This document shows positions 38,524 through 49,946 of a stretch of 64,000 nucleotides of DNA, in pieces (position 1 is the first letter of the stretch; each line of letters begins with the position of its first letter). The translations under genes were made by a program, and so were the position numbers. The DNA is taken from assembly GCF_900496995.4 (NCBI RefSeq), contig NC_044018.1, forward strand, positions 6,720,501 through 6,784,500. Reading direction: 5' to 3'. Source of the stretch: Aquila chrysaetos chrysaetos. Its lineage: Eukaryota; Chordata; Aves; Accipitriformes; Accipitridae. Below the pieces are notes generated by a model. It worked only from the letters and a program-made list of their open reading frames with translations, did no database searches and was not told the DNA's origin.

Positions 38524-40454
38524 ATTTGCCCTCATGAGCACCCCATTAAAGCATGATGCAGAAATCCATCCCACGAGACTCCAAGTTCAGGACTGGGAAG
38601 GACAAGCAGGGGCTGGCATTGACCACAGCGTCACCCAAGTGCCTTTGCTTTTTGCTACCCTGACGCGAGCCAAGGGCAAGCGTTTGGCTCCGCGGTCCCG
38701 AAGACACAGGGAACAGCAAGCACTGCTGGGACATGCTGTGCTGGGAAGCCGGCGTAAACCTACTTCCTAATTTGACTGTGCTCTGCATCTTCCTTCTTGC
38801 ATCTCCTTCCTACCTCCACGGCAGCAGCCAACATTATCTACCCTCCTCCACCTCTCAGCATCCCCTTGGTGTGCAAATCTCAAGCAGAGCATTTCTGGTT
38901 CCCATTCCCTGCAGGGACGAGAGGCTCAGGGCAGCATCCCCACATCCCTGGCTAGCAGCTCAGGCACCTCTGCAGGTCACCAGGTCCCCCCAAGCAAGTC
39001 ACTTTAAGGACCATCTAATATTTAACTTCTTCCCAAACCCCTCATCCCTGCTTGACCTGCCACAGAGCAGAATTGCAAGGCTTGTCCACATGCAACCCAC
39101 TCTCCCAACAGCATTTCACAACCCTGTTTTCTCCTTCGACAGAGGGAAGACCAGGCTATTCCTGCTAACACGCTTTTACTTACTACCCAGAGATTAAAAT
39201 GCAAAATTTGGATTAAAGGCTGTGGGACAGGGAGCTGTTGAGCCACCTCCGCGCCAGCATGGATGTGCCTGCGCATTCCTCATCCGTGTCGAGGAATTTG
39301 CCACCCACAAATCACATGTCTGCTGAGACGCCCATTAGTTCACATTAAATTAACATTGAAGCCTGTCCCTGGTAGAATAAAGTTTTGTTGTTTTTTTTTT
39401 TTATTCCCCATTGAAAATAAACAGGGGACGATTTGTTCTAGCTCAGCATGTTACGCAATAGGCATGTTAAAAATAAAAGTCAGCTTTAATTTTTAATTAA
39501 AAGAATCTGCCTTCTCCTCTGAAACTCCCTTTCCAGTACAGCTCACCGACAAGAATCAGCCTATTGCCTATTGGGGAAAAGCAAGGGAAGGACCAGAACA
39601 GTGGCTGGCCACTTTCCAAATTTCAACATGCTCCGATTTCCCCTTTAAAAAAATAACAAACAGGCTTTAGGGGTTAGTTTTTCCTCGTGCAACTCATCTA
39701 TTTAATATCCAGCCACAAACCCACCTCCTGATTTCCAAAAAGGAGCCCGACGGCCAAGGAACAATTACAGGGAGGGCACGAAGCAGCCGGCTGCCCCAGC
39801 TCTGCCTTCCCAGCAACGGGGAAAAACCCTTCCCAGAAGCGAGTCATTTAGAGTTTAATTAAACAGCTGCTAAAGCAGCTGAGGTTATTTGACTGTAGGC
39901 ATCCCAGGAGCCCAAAGCTTTCCAAATAGCTGAACAGTTGCAAGCTTGAGGCAAAGCAAACAGGATGCTTGGATGAGTGTTAATATTTAAACCGCGGGAA
40001 GAAAGCGAGTGGGAACGAGGGTTTTGAAAGGCCGGGGAAAGCAAAAGGTTGTTGCGAGGTGAAGCCTGTGGAATAGGTGTAAAAATACACCATTCATAGT
40101 CCACGCCGTGACTCACTTGCTCAAAACCACCTTGGCCGCTCCTGTTTTTAAGAACGGCAGTGCTTGAGCGAAACCGAGCTCTGACTGGAAGAAAAAAAAA
40201 AAAAAACCAACCCAAACCAACCCTCTGAAGCTCTTTTGCCTTTCCAGAGCCACTGCATTTCTCACCTTTCCGTCATCGTTGCAGGGGTCCTGCGCTTGCC
40301 ACTGAGGCTGCATTTGCACCTGCACAGACAGACACATGGGAGACTGTTAGATGCACGGTCCTGCGTGAAAACCGAAGGCGCCGCGGCGGCTTTGACGCGT
40401 CAGCAGCCTCCTGCGACCGGTCAGTCGTACCGGGGCACTCTGCCAATTTTTTTC

Positions 40455-40525
40455 TTTTTTTTTTTTTTTTTCTCTCTAAGCACTGCAGCAAGAGATTTGC
40501 AATGCCAAAAAAAAAAAAAAAAAAA
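40455..40525. repeat. T17 and A19 runs in inverted arrangement
   Basis: T17 (40455-40471) and A19 (40507-40525) are separated by 35 bases and can pair as a stem of about 17 bp. A T7 run lies just before, at 40447-40453. Confidence 0.85.
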
Positions 40526-43500
40526 TATCCTAAAAGCGCCTGTGTACTTCCAGCCCTTTAGGATGCGGCTCAAGCACCGACATCCTCTTGGATCCCAGTG
40601 CATCTGGGAGGATGCTCTAAGCAGCTCAGGGTGTCTGAAGGTCCTTCCTAAAAGGAAGAAAAGGGGACAGAAGGGGGTGGGTGCAGAAGATGACATAGGC
40701 TTGGCTTTGTTTTCTTTTCACAGCTGCTCCCAACAGCTCTGCTTGAACTGGTTGGTCCCATTTTCTGCCTTTGTTTTACTGTACCGCAATAAAAGCTCAG
40801 CTTGGACAAACAGAAACTGCAGCTGCTGCGCTAATGTTAGGAAGGAGCAGTCATAGGCACTAAAAAAAAAAAAAAACCCCTCCCTTGGGCAATGCTTCCC
40901 TGTAATTCCTCCTGCAGGTGGTAATAAAAGCCGGTGGCAGGTTTGCTGCTGCCGAGGGTGGCTGTGCACCCGCCTGGGGTGTGTGTGGGGGGGATAAATT
41001 TAGCACCGAGGCGGCCGTTTCCCGGATTCCCTGCCAAAAGATGACACCCGGCTGACACCAGCCCTATTCCCAGGTCTGTTATGCCTCTGTAGGGGATGTA
41101 GGAGGAGAAAGCCCAGCACACGGGGCAGGGCGGGCTGGGCGGCAGCCCCACGTGGGCGATGCTGCAGATGCAGGGCGGCGTTGGCGAGGGATGCTCTCGC
41201 TGTGGACCCCACAGGCGTAGGGGGGGATCCGCTCAGATGAGCGGCTTCACGGTGCACGTGGTGTTTGGGGGTCTACCTTCAGGGCAGACCAGACCTTGGA
41301 AGGTGAAACACCACTGGGCAGGCCACAAGGTCTCATCGAGGTGGCAGAGAGATGCAGCGACGGGGTGCAGGTGCTGCAAAGCAGAAGGCAAGCCCTTCGC
41401 CAGGATGGGAAGGGCACGAGGGTGCTCAGCGCCCTGGGGTGGGGAAGCCCAAACGTCCTCTCCGTGTCCTTCACCTCACTGGCCAGGTTTCAGAAGAGCA
41501 CCCGACATCACCTCTGCGGTGGAGCCGGCATCCCTCAACACAAGGCAGCCCTGCAGAAGAGCTACTCACGTCAAGCCTGACGCGACCCAGGACAGGCAAT
41601 GCCGGGTCTGGGGAGGGTTTAGACGCCAAGACCAAAATGCAGCCATCCGTGGAGGAAGCAGCTCTTCCCCACCGGCCCCGGCCATTCACGGGCCAAGTGC
41701 TTCTCCAAGCAGAAGATGGTGTCTCCATGAGAGCTCCTGGTGGCTTCTCCTTTCTATGGATTTGCCCACTCACTTTTTCAACTCAAACCACGACGAAGAG
41801 TTGATGAAGCCGTGATGAAGAGTTTTCAAACTCAATTAGAGGTTGAATAAGTCAGTGCCGAGTTCGGCTTGTTATGACCTCGCCATCTTCTAGTTTCATC
41901 TTACACTCCCAACCCCTTTATACTGCAAATACACAGACCCAAGGAGATGTGGCTACCACAGCAGGGAAACCTCAAATATAACTGCATCTACTATAAAGTT
42001 TATATTTTTGTGTTTATATTATTTATATTTGCATTACTTTATAAATTATTAAACTTTTGTGTATTGCACGTTCTCCAGCCTGGTTCAAACCCAACCTCAG
42101 TTTGCTGAAAATCAACTCATGGTTTAGAGTAAGCCTGAAGGAAAACAGCAATGCCCACTCCAGCAAAACCCAACCAGCCTTACCCCTTCCGCAGGGCCCC
42201 GGCCACTTTATCCCACAGCTTTGTGCCTCAAATAAAACCTGATGCAAGTCCAGAAGGAAAAACTGCACACAATTTTGTTTTTTCCTGGCTGCCTGGGCAT
42301 TTCCCAGCCCTCGGACCACAGCCCCTCAGCTGGGTAACCCATCCAACAACTTCACCCTCGCTCCACCGCTGACACGTGAGTTTAACGCAGCAGAAAGTTA
42401 ATTACTAATTACTGGGTCCAGCCTGGTTCTGCTTTGCCAAAAGAGGAAACCCAGGGGATGGGCAGGAGCTCTTGGGGACTAGAGTTGGGGAACACTGCTC
42501 CAGGCTCTGCACCCCCACCCCTGGGTTTTGACCTGCAAAAGAGGAATAAAAGAAGCCAAAAGGCGCTGCCACAGCCACATGCCTCGACACGGGGCTGCTT
42601 TCACATCCTCTTCCCTTCTGGCACCCCCTGAAAATCTCACAGTTTAACCTCACACCACACCCAGCCCTGACATATCTGCTGATTCATGGGATTATCCGCG
42701 GCATGCAATTAGCCACAGACCTAAATCTCGTTGGGCTTGGGGCTGCGGCCTCCCCCTCTCCATTTTCAACATCTCCCTTATTAATTTATTATTTTTTCTA
42801 AGCTTTGCTGAGGCTGCGCCGCTGAACGCCCTGAGCAAGGCTGTCTGCTTCCCCTCCATCCATTCCCTGAAATATTTCAGCTGAGGCCAGCAGAGCCATA
42901 AATAAGAAGATAAGAGCTTAAAGCATTGCTCATGGTAGCCAAGGTGGCCAGCTGTGCCTGTAATGCCCCAGGCCAGCCCAGGCGAGCACTGACACCCCTC
43001 TGTATCTGCAAAATGCTGTTAGGGACCCCAAAAAAATCCCATTACCCAGTGCCTGCGCTACACTGAACTTTTCCAATTTTAACCCCAAAAATGGGGAATT
43101 GCAATTTGCTGGGACAGCAGTGGAAAACCTCTCCCTTTCTCCCCCCTCTCTATCCCCTATTTTTGTTGTTGTCAGCACCACTAATTTAGGGTGTGCCTCT
43201 GCTCGCTGAACAGTGCCCGGGCTCGCATGCCGCTGCCCGGCAAGCCTGCCTGCATGGGGAGAATTCTGCAAACCTCAAGCTGGAGAAGCATTCACGGCTG
43301 GGGCCAACCTTTAACAGGAGCCCTGCGAGTTAAACACACCCCAAAAAACCTTCCCAGAGCTGCTGTACTCTCCATATTTTCTGGATCAACTGCAAAAAAA
43401 CACTAGCAAAGCGATTCAGAGGGCTAATCTCGTTTTAACCTAAATTCATTCAGTGCGATGCAAAACCAGCATAATCTCCCGCAGCTAAAAAAGCCGGCGA

Positions 43501-44103
43501 GTCTTCAGTGGAGCTGTTCCCTACCCGAAGGAAAATGTTCCTGCCACATACCGTAACGCTCCAGAGACTCCCATTAATTCTCCTGTTCCTATCGGGGGTT
43601 GTAAATATTTGGATTTCGGAGCTCGCAAGGCTGCTGAGGGAATGGGGCACTACAAGAAAGAGCAGCTTTCAGGTTTCACAGGCTGAAGCCAGATGCCAGA
43701 TAAAGGATTTGGGACAAGAATACAATAGCTGGTGGGATGGTGAAGGGAGGCTGGCTAGGTTTAAGGTACAGATTTGCCATCAGAGAGCTACCCCATTCAA
43801 TAATACAATTTCTACTTATGAGTTGGGGGTGTTGGTGCTTTCTTATGACACAGGACCGTGGGGAGAGATGGGGAACCCCCCTTTTGCACCCAGGGATTTC
43901 GGGCAGGGCCAAAAAGCATCACGGACAGCACAGCCACCCGTGCATCCCTCCCGGGCTCATCAAGGACACACTGGCACGCATTAGAGGCTCGCTGCTGGCT
44001 CAGGTCACCCCAAGGGCATCATGCCATTAGCTGTAGGGAGGATGCATGCATTTGCATTGCTTAACAGTCCTCACTCCCTCCACAGCAGAAAAACCTCTTT
44101 TTA

Positions 44104-44107
44104 TTTT

Positions 44108-44138
<31 letters not shown>

Positions 44139-44139
44139 G
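44104..44139. repeat. T14-G22 homopolymer junction
   Basis: A T run (44104-44117) abuts a G run (44118-44139). In the TNFRSF21 pre-mRNA it reads C22 then A14. Run lengths of this kind are prone to sequencing error. Confidence 0.9.
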
Positions 44140-46800
44140 CGTTGTTTCTTTGTTTCTTTCCTCAAGACCATTTCTGCAGGACTGGTTGCTGGAAAGGTGC
44201 AGCGCAGCACCCATGCCTGTCACCAATGGGGTGACCCGCTCCTTCAGATCAAACCAGTTTGGTACGGAGGGAAACTGTCTCGATTTGTCTGCGCTTGGAC
44301 AGACAAATCACCGAGAGTCAAACTTGAATTAGCTCTAATTAAAGGCTTTCCAACCAGCAGATTTGCCTGCTCCCGGCATTGAGCAATCGGTTCCCCTGTC
44401 TGCTTGCGGTCTGGACCACTGCGATGCAGCTCAGCCACTGGCACGAGGCTCCAGGGATTTGGTCTTCCTTGCACAAGCTGCTTCCCACAGCCTTCTGCAT
44501 CCCTCCCAGGGCCGGTCCATCACCGCCGGCACCCACAGTGCGGGAGCCAGTTCAGGGAGAGGAGGCAGACAGGTTACAGCAGGTAATACCTTGCAGAAAC
44601 ACAATGTGCTGCCATGCTGAACCTGCACCCTGGGGTGCTTTTGAGTTTTGACATCCCACGTGCTGCTTCAGCACAGCAACCGGTCCAGGACCTTCAGGGC
44701 AGAGGAATGGCCAACACCCAAGGTTGATCATGAGGGATGCTCACCTGAAAAAGCCTGATCATGTACATGGGGGAGGAGGATGCGCCAGCTCGGGTGAATT
44801 TTTAAAAACACCTCCTTTGCTGAAATGAGCCCCATTTCTCATGTGGGCCCACCTGAGCCACCTGCTCAAAAGATCAGCGACCCAATTTTACCAATTTCTA
44901 GGAAAATAAGTGAAAGCCACGGGAGACCACCAGGCTCCCAGTGCTGCTGGATGCTGGGGAACTCAACACACTGCTCTAAAAAACCAAAGAGAAATGTCTT
45001 GCAGGAGAGCTGGTCGCAAGTCAGGAAGACTTGCATACAATTATCCATGAGATTTGGATCTGCCCATTCTCTGGAGCATCCGCTCGCTGCATTTTCAGCG
45101 TTATGGGCATATGCAAGCCAACAGCTCATGGTTACTCCATCATTGGGAGTCCACCAGCCCAACAGGTCACCCAATCAACCCTGTTCCTGGAGCTACAACC
45201 TGCATTTTTGTGCTGTTTGAGAAGCACCACCTGATAGTCTTGGCCGAAACAGTACAACGCTCAGGAGCGTTGAGCACTGCACAGCCCAAGGCGTTGATGA
45301 ACAAGCCCCACGTTTTATCTGATGTCCTAGCCCAGCGCTTTGCTGTAGTACTCAAAGTCAAAGCAGTAACTAGGAGGAGAGAGGTTCCTACCTGCTCCAG
45401 GAGAGCAAAAGGACAACGTGTCCTTCTGGGACACTGCACATACTGGAAACTTTAATTCACAAGTGCAAAATGACAATTTTCTCTGCCTCTTCTTTTCCTA
45501 ACCATAGATTTGCCTCAGGCTTTTAATTTCATTTTTTCCATCTCTGATATAAAAAAAAAAATATCTTGGAGCATGGTAGGAAATGAGAAAGCTACGTGCT
45601 GCTTAATTACCAGGAGCTGGAAGGAAGAAAACAGCCACTGAATGGGAGCAGGAGCGATCGGGCAGCTGGCAAAGGAAACCTATCCAAAATTTGGGCAGGA
45701 TGCACAGGGCAATGCTTGGCAGGCACCTGACTCGGGGTCTCTCAAAAACACAAGCCCAGGACTCCCGCTAACACATTGAAACCTGGGATTTCACACTATG
45801 GTTACGAGGGACCAAGACGTTTGGTACACTAAATGAAGCCACGCAGGATACGCAACATGGGGAAAAGGCCACGGTCCCTCTTACAGGGGCAAGTTTGGGA
45901 TGGTCAAAACAGGATTTGGGAACACCCTGCCGTGACAAGCACCCTGCCCCACAAGCTTTACTATACACGAAGGTTCACCTTGCCAGGCCCCCACCAAGTG
46001 CCCAGAGAGGTTTGCAGGCACCCACTCGTCCCCGTTCGGGTCTGGGTCACTGCTAAGGCCAACGTTTCACCAACTGGTTTAGGGGGAAGAGCCCTCCCTC
46101 AACCGCCCACACCTCCATCCATGTGTTGTCCCACTGGCTTCCACATTCAGAAGAAGCCTCATTCATCACCTTTACGAATGCTTCCAGAAGACCACTGAAC
46201 TATCAGAGCCAAAAAATCCAAAAGCACACTGCCAGGTAAGGCGGGGGTAGCAAAAACAAACTGGAAAGGTCACCGAGGCACCTCCTGACGACTTCCACCC
46301 AGCCGAGACCCTATTGCAGGATATTCTGCACCAATTTCTTTCTTCTCCCAAAATATGGGACAGGTTGTTTTAAGGCCAGAGCTGCCAAAGAAGGGCAAAA
46401 ACTCTGGAGGACAGCACGCGTGGACTCCCCCATGCCAGCAGCCACCACCTTGGAGGAAGCAACTCTCTACTCCACAATGGCAACATTTAGCGCTCAAGGG
46501 TGCTTGGCCCTTCTCAAAGTCCTGGGCACTTAGTTATAGCATTTAAGAGCAAGTTTAAAGGGAGATGTTTTTTCCCCCACGTCCCCAGCACAAGGGCTCA
46601 AGTACCAGGTCCTCCCGGTGACCTTCAGAGATACGCGCAAACCACAACACGCGGGACCCAAGAGCTTGTCAAAACTTCGATAGGGTTTTGAGCAAACCGT
46701 GGCTAAGCTTTGCTCGAAAGCAACATAAAGCTTAAATATAAGCCCCTGCAGAGCTCCGGGGGGAGACGGACTCCAGCCGCCGGGCTATTCGCTACGCTTG

Positions 46801-46910
46801 AGGCCGCGGCCGGGTCCCAGGCACCCACACGCTCGCCGCGGCCCGCCAAGACGCGCGCCGCGTCGGCCGGCCGAGAGCGCGCCGAGCCCAGCCCGTCGTT
46901 ACCGGCGTGG
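46801..46910. promoter_or_regulatory. CpG-dense segment at the 3' edge of the death-domain exon
   Basis: I count 23 CpG in these 110 bases. Most of the segment (46801-46902) is intronic. High GC continues through the exon to about 47170. It may be an intragenic CpG island; a regulatory role is inference. Confidence 0.55.
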
Positions 46911-47168
46911 TGTCCTCCATCAGGCCTCGGATCTTCTCCACCACGTCGTTGCGGCGGTGCTGGCGCAGGGCGCTGATGAGCTGGGCCAGGCTGGCCTCGG
47001 GCCCGCGGATGGTCCAGTGCTGCAAGGCGGCGTAGGCGCGCTCGTGGTCGGCGGCGTAGCCGTTGGAGAAAGCCGCCACCTCGCGCTCGCTGGCGTTGCA
47101 CAGGAACTGGTAGATGTCCTTCCACTGGCTCCCCACCTGGGCCGCCACCAGCTTCAGGATGTCGATGC
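46903..47168 (-). CDS. TNFRSF21: TNFRSF21 exon: death domain
   Basis: This 266-base exon carries 88 full codons. With the split Gly at its 5' border it gives the death domain almost exactly as in mammals. It opens with [20 protein letters not shown] and continues through [10 protein letters not shown], the loop [18 protein letters not shown], the block [13 protein letters not shown], and [20 protein letters not shown]. The domain forms a six-helix bundle in the cytosol and recruits adaptors such as TRADD; the conserved Trp residues in the first and fourth helices are present. The acceptor is CCCCGCAG|GCATCG and the donor is ACGCCG|GTAACG, in phase 0. The surrounding intronic DNA is unusually CpG-dense on the 3' side. 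The length and uninterrupted frame indicate an intact domain. Confidence 0.97.
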
Positions 47169-47307
47169 CTGCGGGGCAGAAGAGCTACAGGTGAGGCACG
47201 GGGGTCTGCAGCCTCCCGGGGCTGCAGGGAGAAGCTTTGGTAAAGCTTCTCCCCCATCCCCAAACAGCCATGCTTTGCTTTTCTTTGGTTGGTCTTTGTT
47301 TGGAGAC

Positions 47308-47356
47308 GACATCATCATCATCATCATCATTATTATTATTATTATTATTATTATTA
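47308..47356. repeat. Compound (ATC)n-(ATT)n microsatellite
   Basis: About six ATC units run directly into about nine ATT units on plus. It lies about 140 bases upstream of the death-domain exon acceptor in transcript direction. Confidence 0.92.
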
Positions 47357-48315
47357 AGACCTTTCATGAGTCCAGGCTGCAAGGAGCTCTGCAGACAAGC
47401 AGCACCCATAACATGCTCAACACCTGCCACGCAAGTGAAGGGTGATAGACCCGTAGGTTGCGCCAGTCGAGGCACACACGCTCTAAAACGAACCACGTTA
47501 ATTTAACTGTAAAATTTCCCACGCTCTTCGGCACAGAAAAAAACCTGGTGCTCAGCCACCGAACGGCTGCAGGAAGAGGGGAGATGGCAATGCGCTCGCC
47601 CATAGACCTGCATCGCAGCCACCGCTTTGAACAGGAGCTGGATTAAGAGGTGAGTCACCAAAGCACGTCTATCAAGATGAGTATTTCCATAACAGAGCAC
47701 CTACGATCCCATTTAGAGCCGTTTCCAGTGCAGACGGGTGGGATGACTCCATTACAGGATGGGAGGCCCTGCACCAGGGGAGCGCTGGGTGGATGAAGAT
47801 CTGGTAAGGGACCTGAAGAGCAAAAAGGCAGAGCTTCCCCCAGAAAAGCCCATGAGACATGTTGGTTCAAGACAGCAAGGGCTTCCTCCCTTCAGCTTCG
47901 GGAGCAATGCAAAAAGCACGTTCATCCTCGTGTCTACTAAGCGATCAGGAGTTAAACTTCCAAATAAAGCCACACCTCTTCCATAACAGCTAATTAACCT
48001 TGTTTTATCAAGCCGAACACCGCCTTGTTTTAAACCACCACGTGAAGGGTCAGCATAGGTGAGCTGCAGAGATAAGCGAGGTAAGCGGACCTTGGGTTTC
48101 CTCGCGAGCCAGCGTGCCTCTGTCACCACAGGGACTATTTCTCCTTCCCTCGGCAGGCACAACAGCCGTGTCAGCAAAAATAGCTGCCTATGGAGGAGTA
48201 TCATAGCCATGGGGTCTTTCCTGCTGGCCTAAAATTTAACAATTTCTAACGCAGTTTAGACCAGACCTCATGACGGCACCTTTCAGGTCACAGCCCTGAT
48301 ATAGCCAAATGGATA

Positions 48316-48620
48316 TATACATACATATATATAAAAATTAATATATAAACTATATAGCCTGATATAGATATATCAATAACTCTCTCTCTATATATATATA
48401 AAAAACCAATATAGCCTTATATTTATATCTCTTTTTTAACATATATGTGTGTATGTGTATATATACACAGATATATGATATAGATATTTTTATATATCTA
48501 TGATCTAGATATTTTGTGTGTACATACATACACCTTGACATTTTTATATATGTGCGTATATACATATTTCTATATATCTATATATGATACAGATTTTATA
48601 TATATGTGTGTGTATATGCT

Positions 48621-48666
<46 letters not shown>

Positions 48667-48670
48667 AAAC
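48316..48670. repeat. AT-rich and (AC)n microsatellite cluster
   Basis: About 350 bases consist of TATATA, ATATAG and GTGTATAT motifs. They include a clean (AC)n run at 48626-48652 and (AT)n directly after it to about 48666. Confidence 0.9.
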
Positions 48671-49581
48671 TACAGAGCCTCAGAGATATTTTTGACCCAA
48701 ATCCTCACTATTAAAGCAAGCTTATCAAGACCTGCTATATATAGACTTTAGTTTTCACTTCTGAGCTAGATAATGTAGCCATGACCCCATGGTGCTCAGA
48801 GCATCTGCAACCGGTGTTTGACCTGCTCTACAGCAGAAACACCAAAGTACAAACTGCATTTTGCATACCCTACCTTCCTCCCACCGAAATCACCAAACCA
48901 CCCTCCCCGGCTGATTTACGGCGATGCGTGTGTACTATCTCACATGGAGATGCAAGGGTCGGGGTTTCTCCTACCATAAAACCTCAGCCCACCAGCCCAG
49001 CGCAGGGGATGCAGCCCCCCAAAAACCAAACAAACTACAGGGCTTGGTTTTAACTAGGGAGAGGTTCAGGAACGAGGGGGGAAAAAAAGGGGTGGGGAAG
49101 CCTTCTTCATTATTCAAAATAAGCCCAAGACAAAGACAATGTTCCCCAGCATTAAGGAATAAGAAAAGGCTGCGAACATGCTATTGAGATTTATGATGAG
49201 GTTAATTATCTGAGGCACATAAATAGATGCTATCGCCCATTGCATTTCAACACAGTAGCAGGAATTAAGCCTGGTCTTGTTAACTATTCCTGTTACTCAG
49301 ACAAAGGCCCAGCCGACCTCAGTTCAAGGTGACACAGGTTGCCTGCAGGCTTCCAGGCAAATCCCAAATTCCTCTCCGTTGATGCTTTTGCATCCAGGCT
49401 GGCTGCCGGTCCTGCGCAGGAAGGACAGGCAGTCTGAATCACGCTGGCAACCAAGCCCTGCGCCTTTGGATATCACACACCTGTGTCAGTAAGAAGCCCC
49501 AAAGCCAACTTGTGTTTGGAATCAGATTCTTTAAATCAGCAAACTCAACTGCTTTTGGCATAAAAGCAGCAAAACGCCAGG

Positions 49582-49874
49582 CTTATGCAGCTGACAATTT
49601 TATCACTCAAACGAGGGGAAAAAAAAAAATTAAAAAAATCCCTGAATACCATGGTAGAAAAAGCTCTGCAAGGCTTATGCACCAAGGTAACGACAGCAAT
49701 GCAAAGAGGGATGAGCAGGTCCGGTACTACCTACTATATATAGATATATATAGATAATGACTTATGCACTGAGATATATGTAGTGCATAAGTCATTACAT
49801 CAGTGCATAAATCTTGCAGAGCTTTTTCTACTGTCGTATTCAGGGATTATTATTTTTTCCTGGGTTGAGCGATA
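49582..49874. repeat. Long imperfect inverted repeat with nested hairpin
   Basis: Arms 49638-49682 and 49803-49847 match as inverted complements at 40 of 45 positions. A weaker match continues outward to about 49602 and 49874. Between them sits a perfect 16-base inverted repeat (49755-49770 and 49782-49797) with an 11-base loop. The octamer CTTATGCA or its near complement occurs five times, in both orientations, at 49582, 49674, 49761, 49782 and 49802. It could be a MITE-like element or an inverted duplication. I do not recognise a named family. Confidence 0.75.
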
Positions 49875-49908
49875 TGTATAGATATATAGATAATGCTGCC
49901 CATTTTTT

Positions 49909-49946
<38 letters not shown>
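49909..49946. repeat. (TA)n-(CA)n microsatellite
   Basis: About 11 TA units are followed by about 8 CA units, just to the right of the inverted repeat. Confidence 0.92.

Larger units (their letters stand above)
37922..46902 (-). other. TNFRSF21 intron between the death-domain and linker exons
   Basis: This 8,981-base intron has a GTAACG donor and a CTTTCCCCCAAAG acceptor. It contains a CpG-dense start (46801-46902), a T14-G22 tract (44104-44139), A- or T-runs at about 40192-40206, 40455-40471, 40507-40525 and 40862-40876, and two adjacent perfect short hairpins (38481-38523). I recognised no transposon, RNA gene or extra exon. Confidence 0.85.

Noticed and set aside
40236-40856. Open frame of 206 codons on plus
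   Set aside because: It runs through T and A homopolymers (poly-Phe and poly-Lys), so it is not a real protein.
42060-42100. B-box-like GGTTCAAACCC as a possible tRNA gene
   Set aside because: Upstream sequence cannot form the acceptor, D or anticodon stems.
46798-47445. Open frame of 215 codons on plus over the death-domain exon
   Set aside because: It is the antisense shadow of a GC-rich coding exon; it has no domain and runs into a microsatellite.
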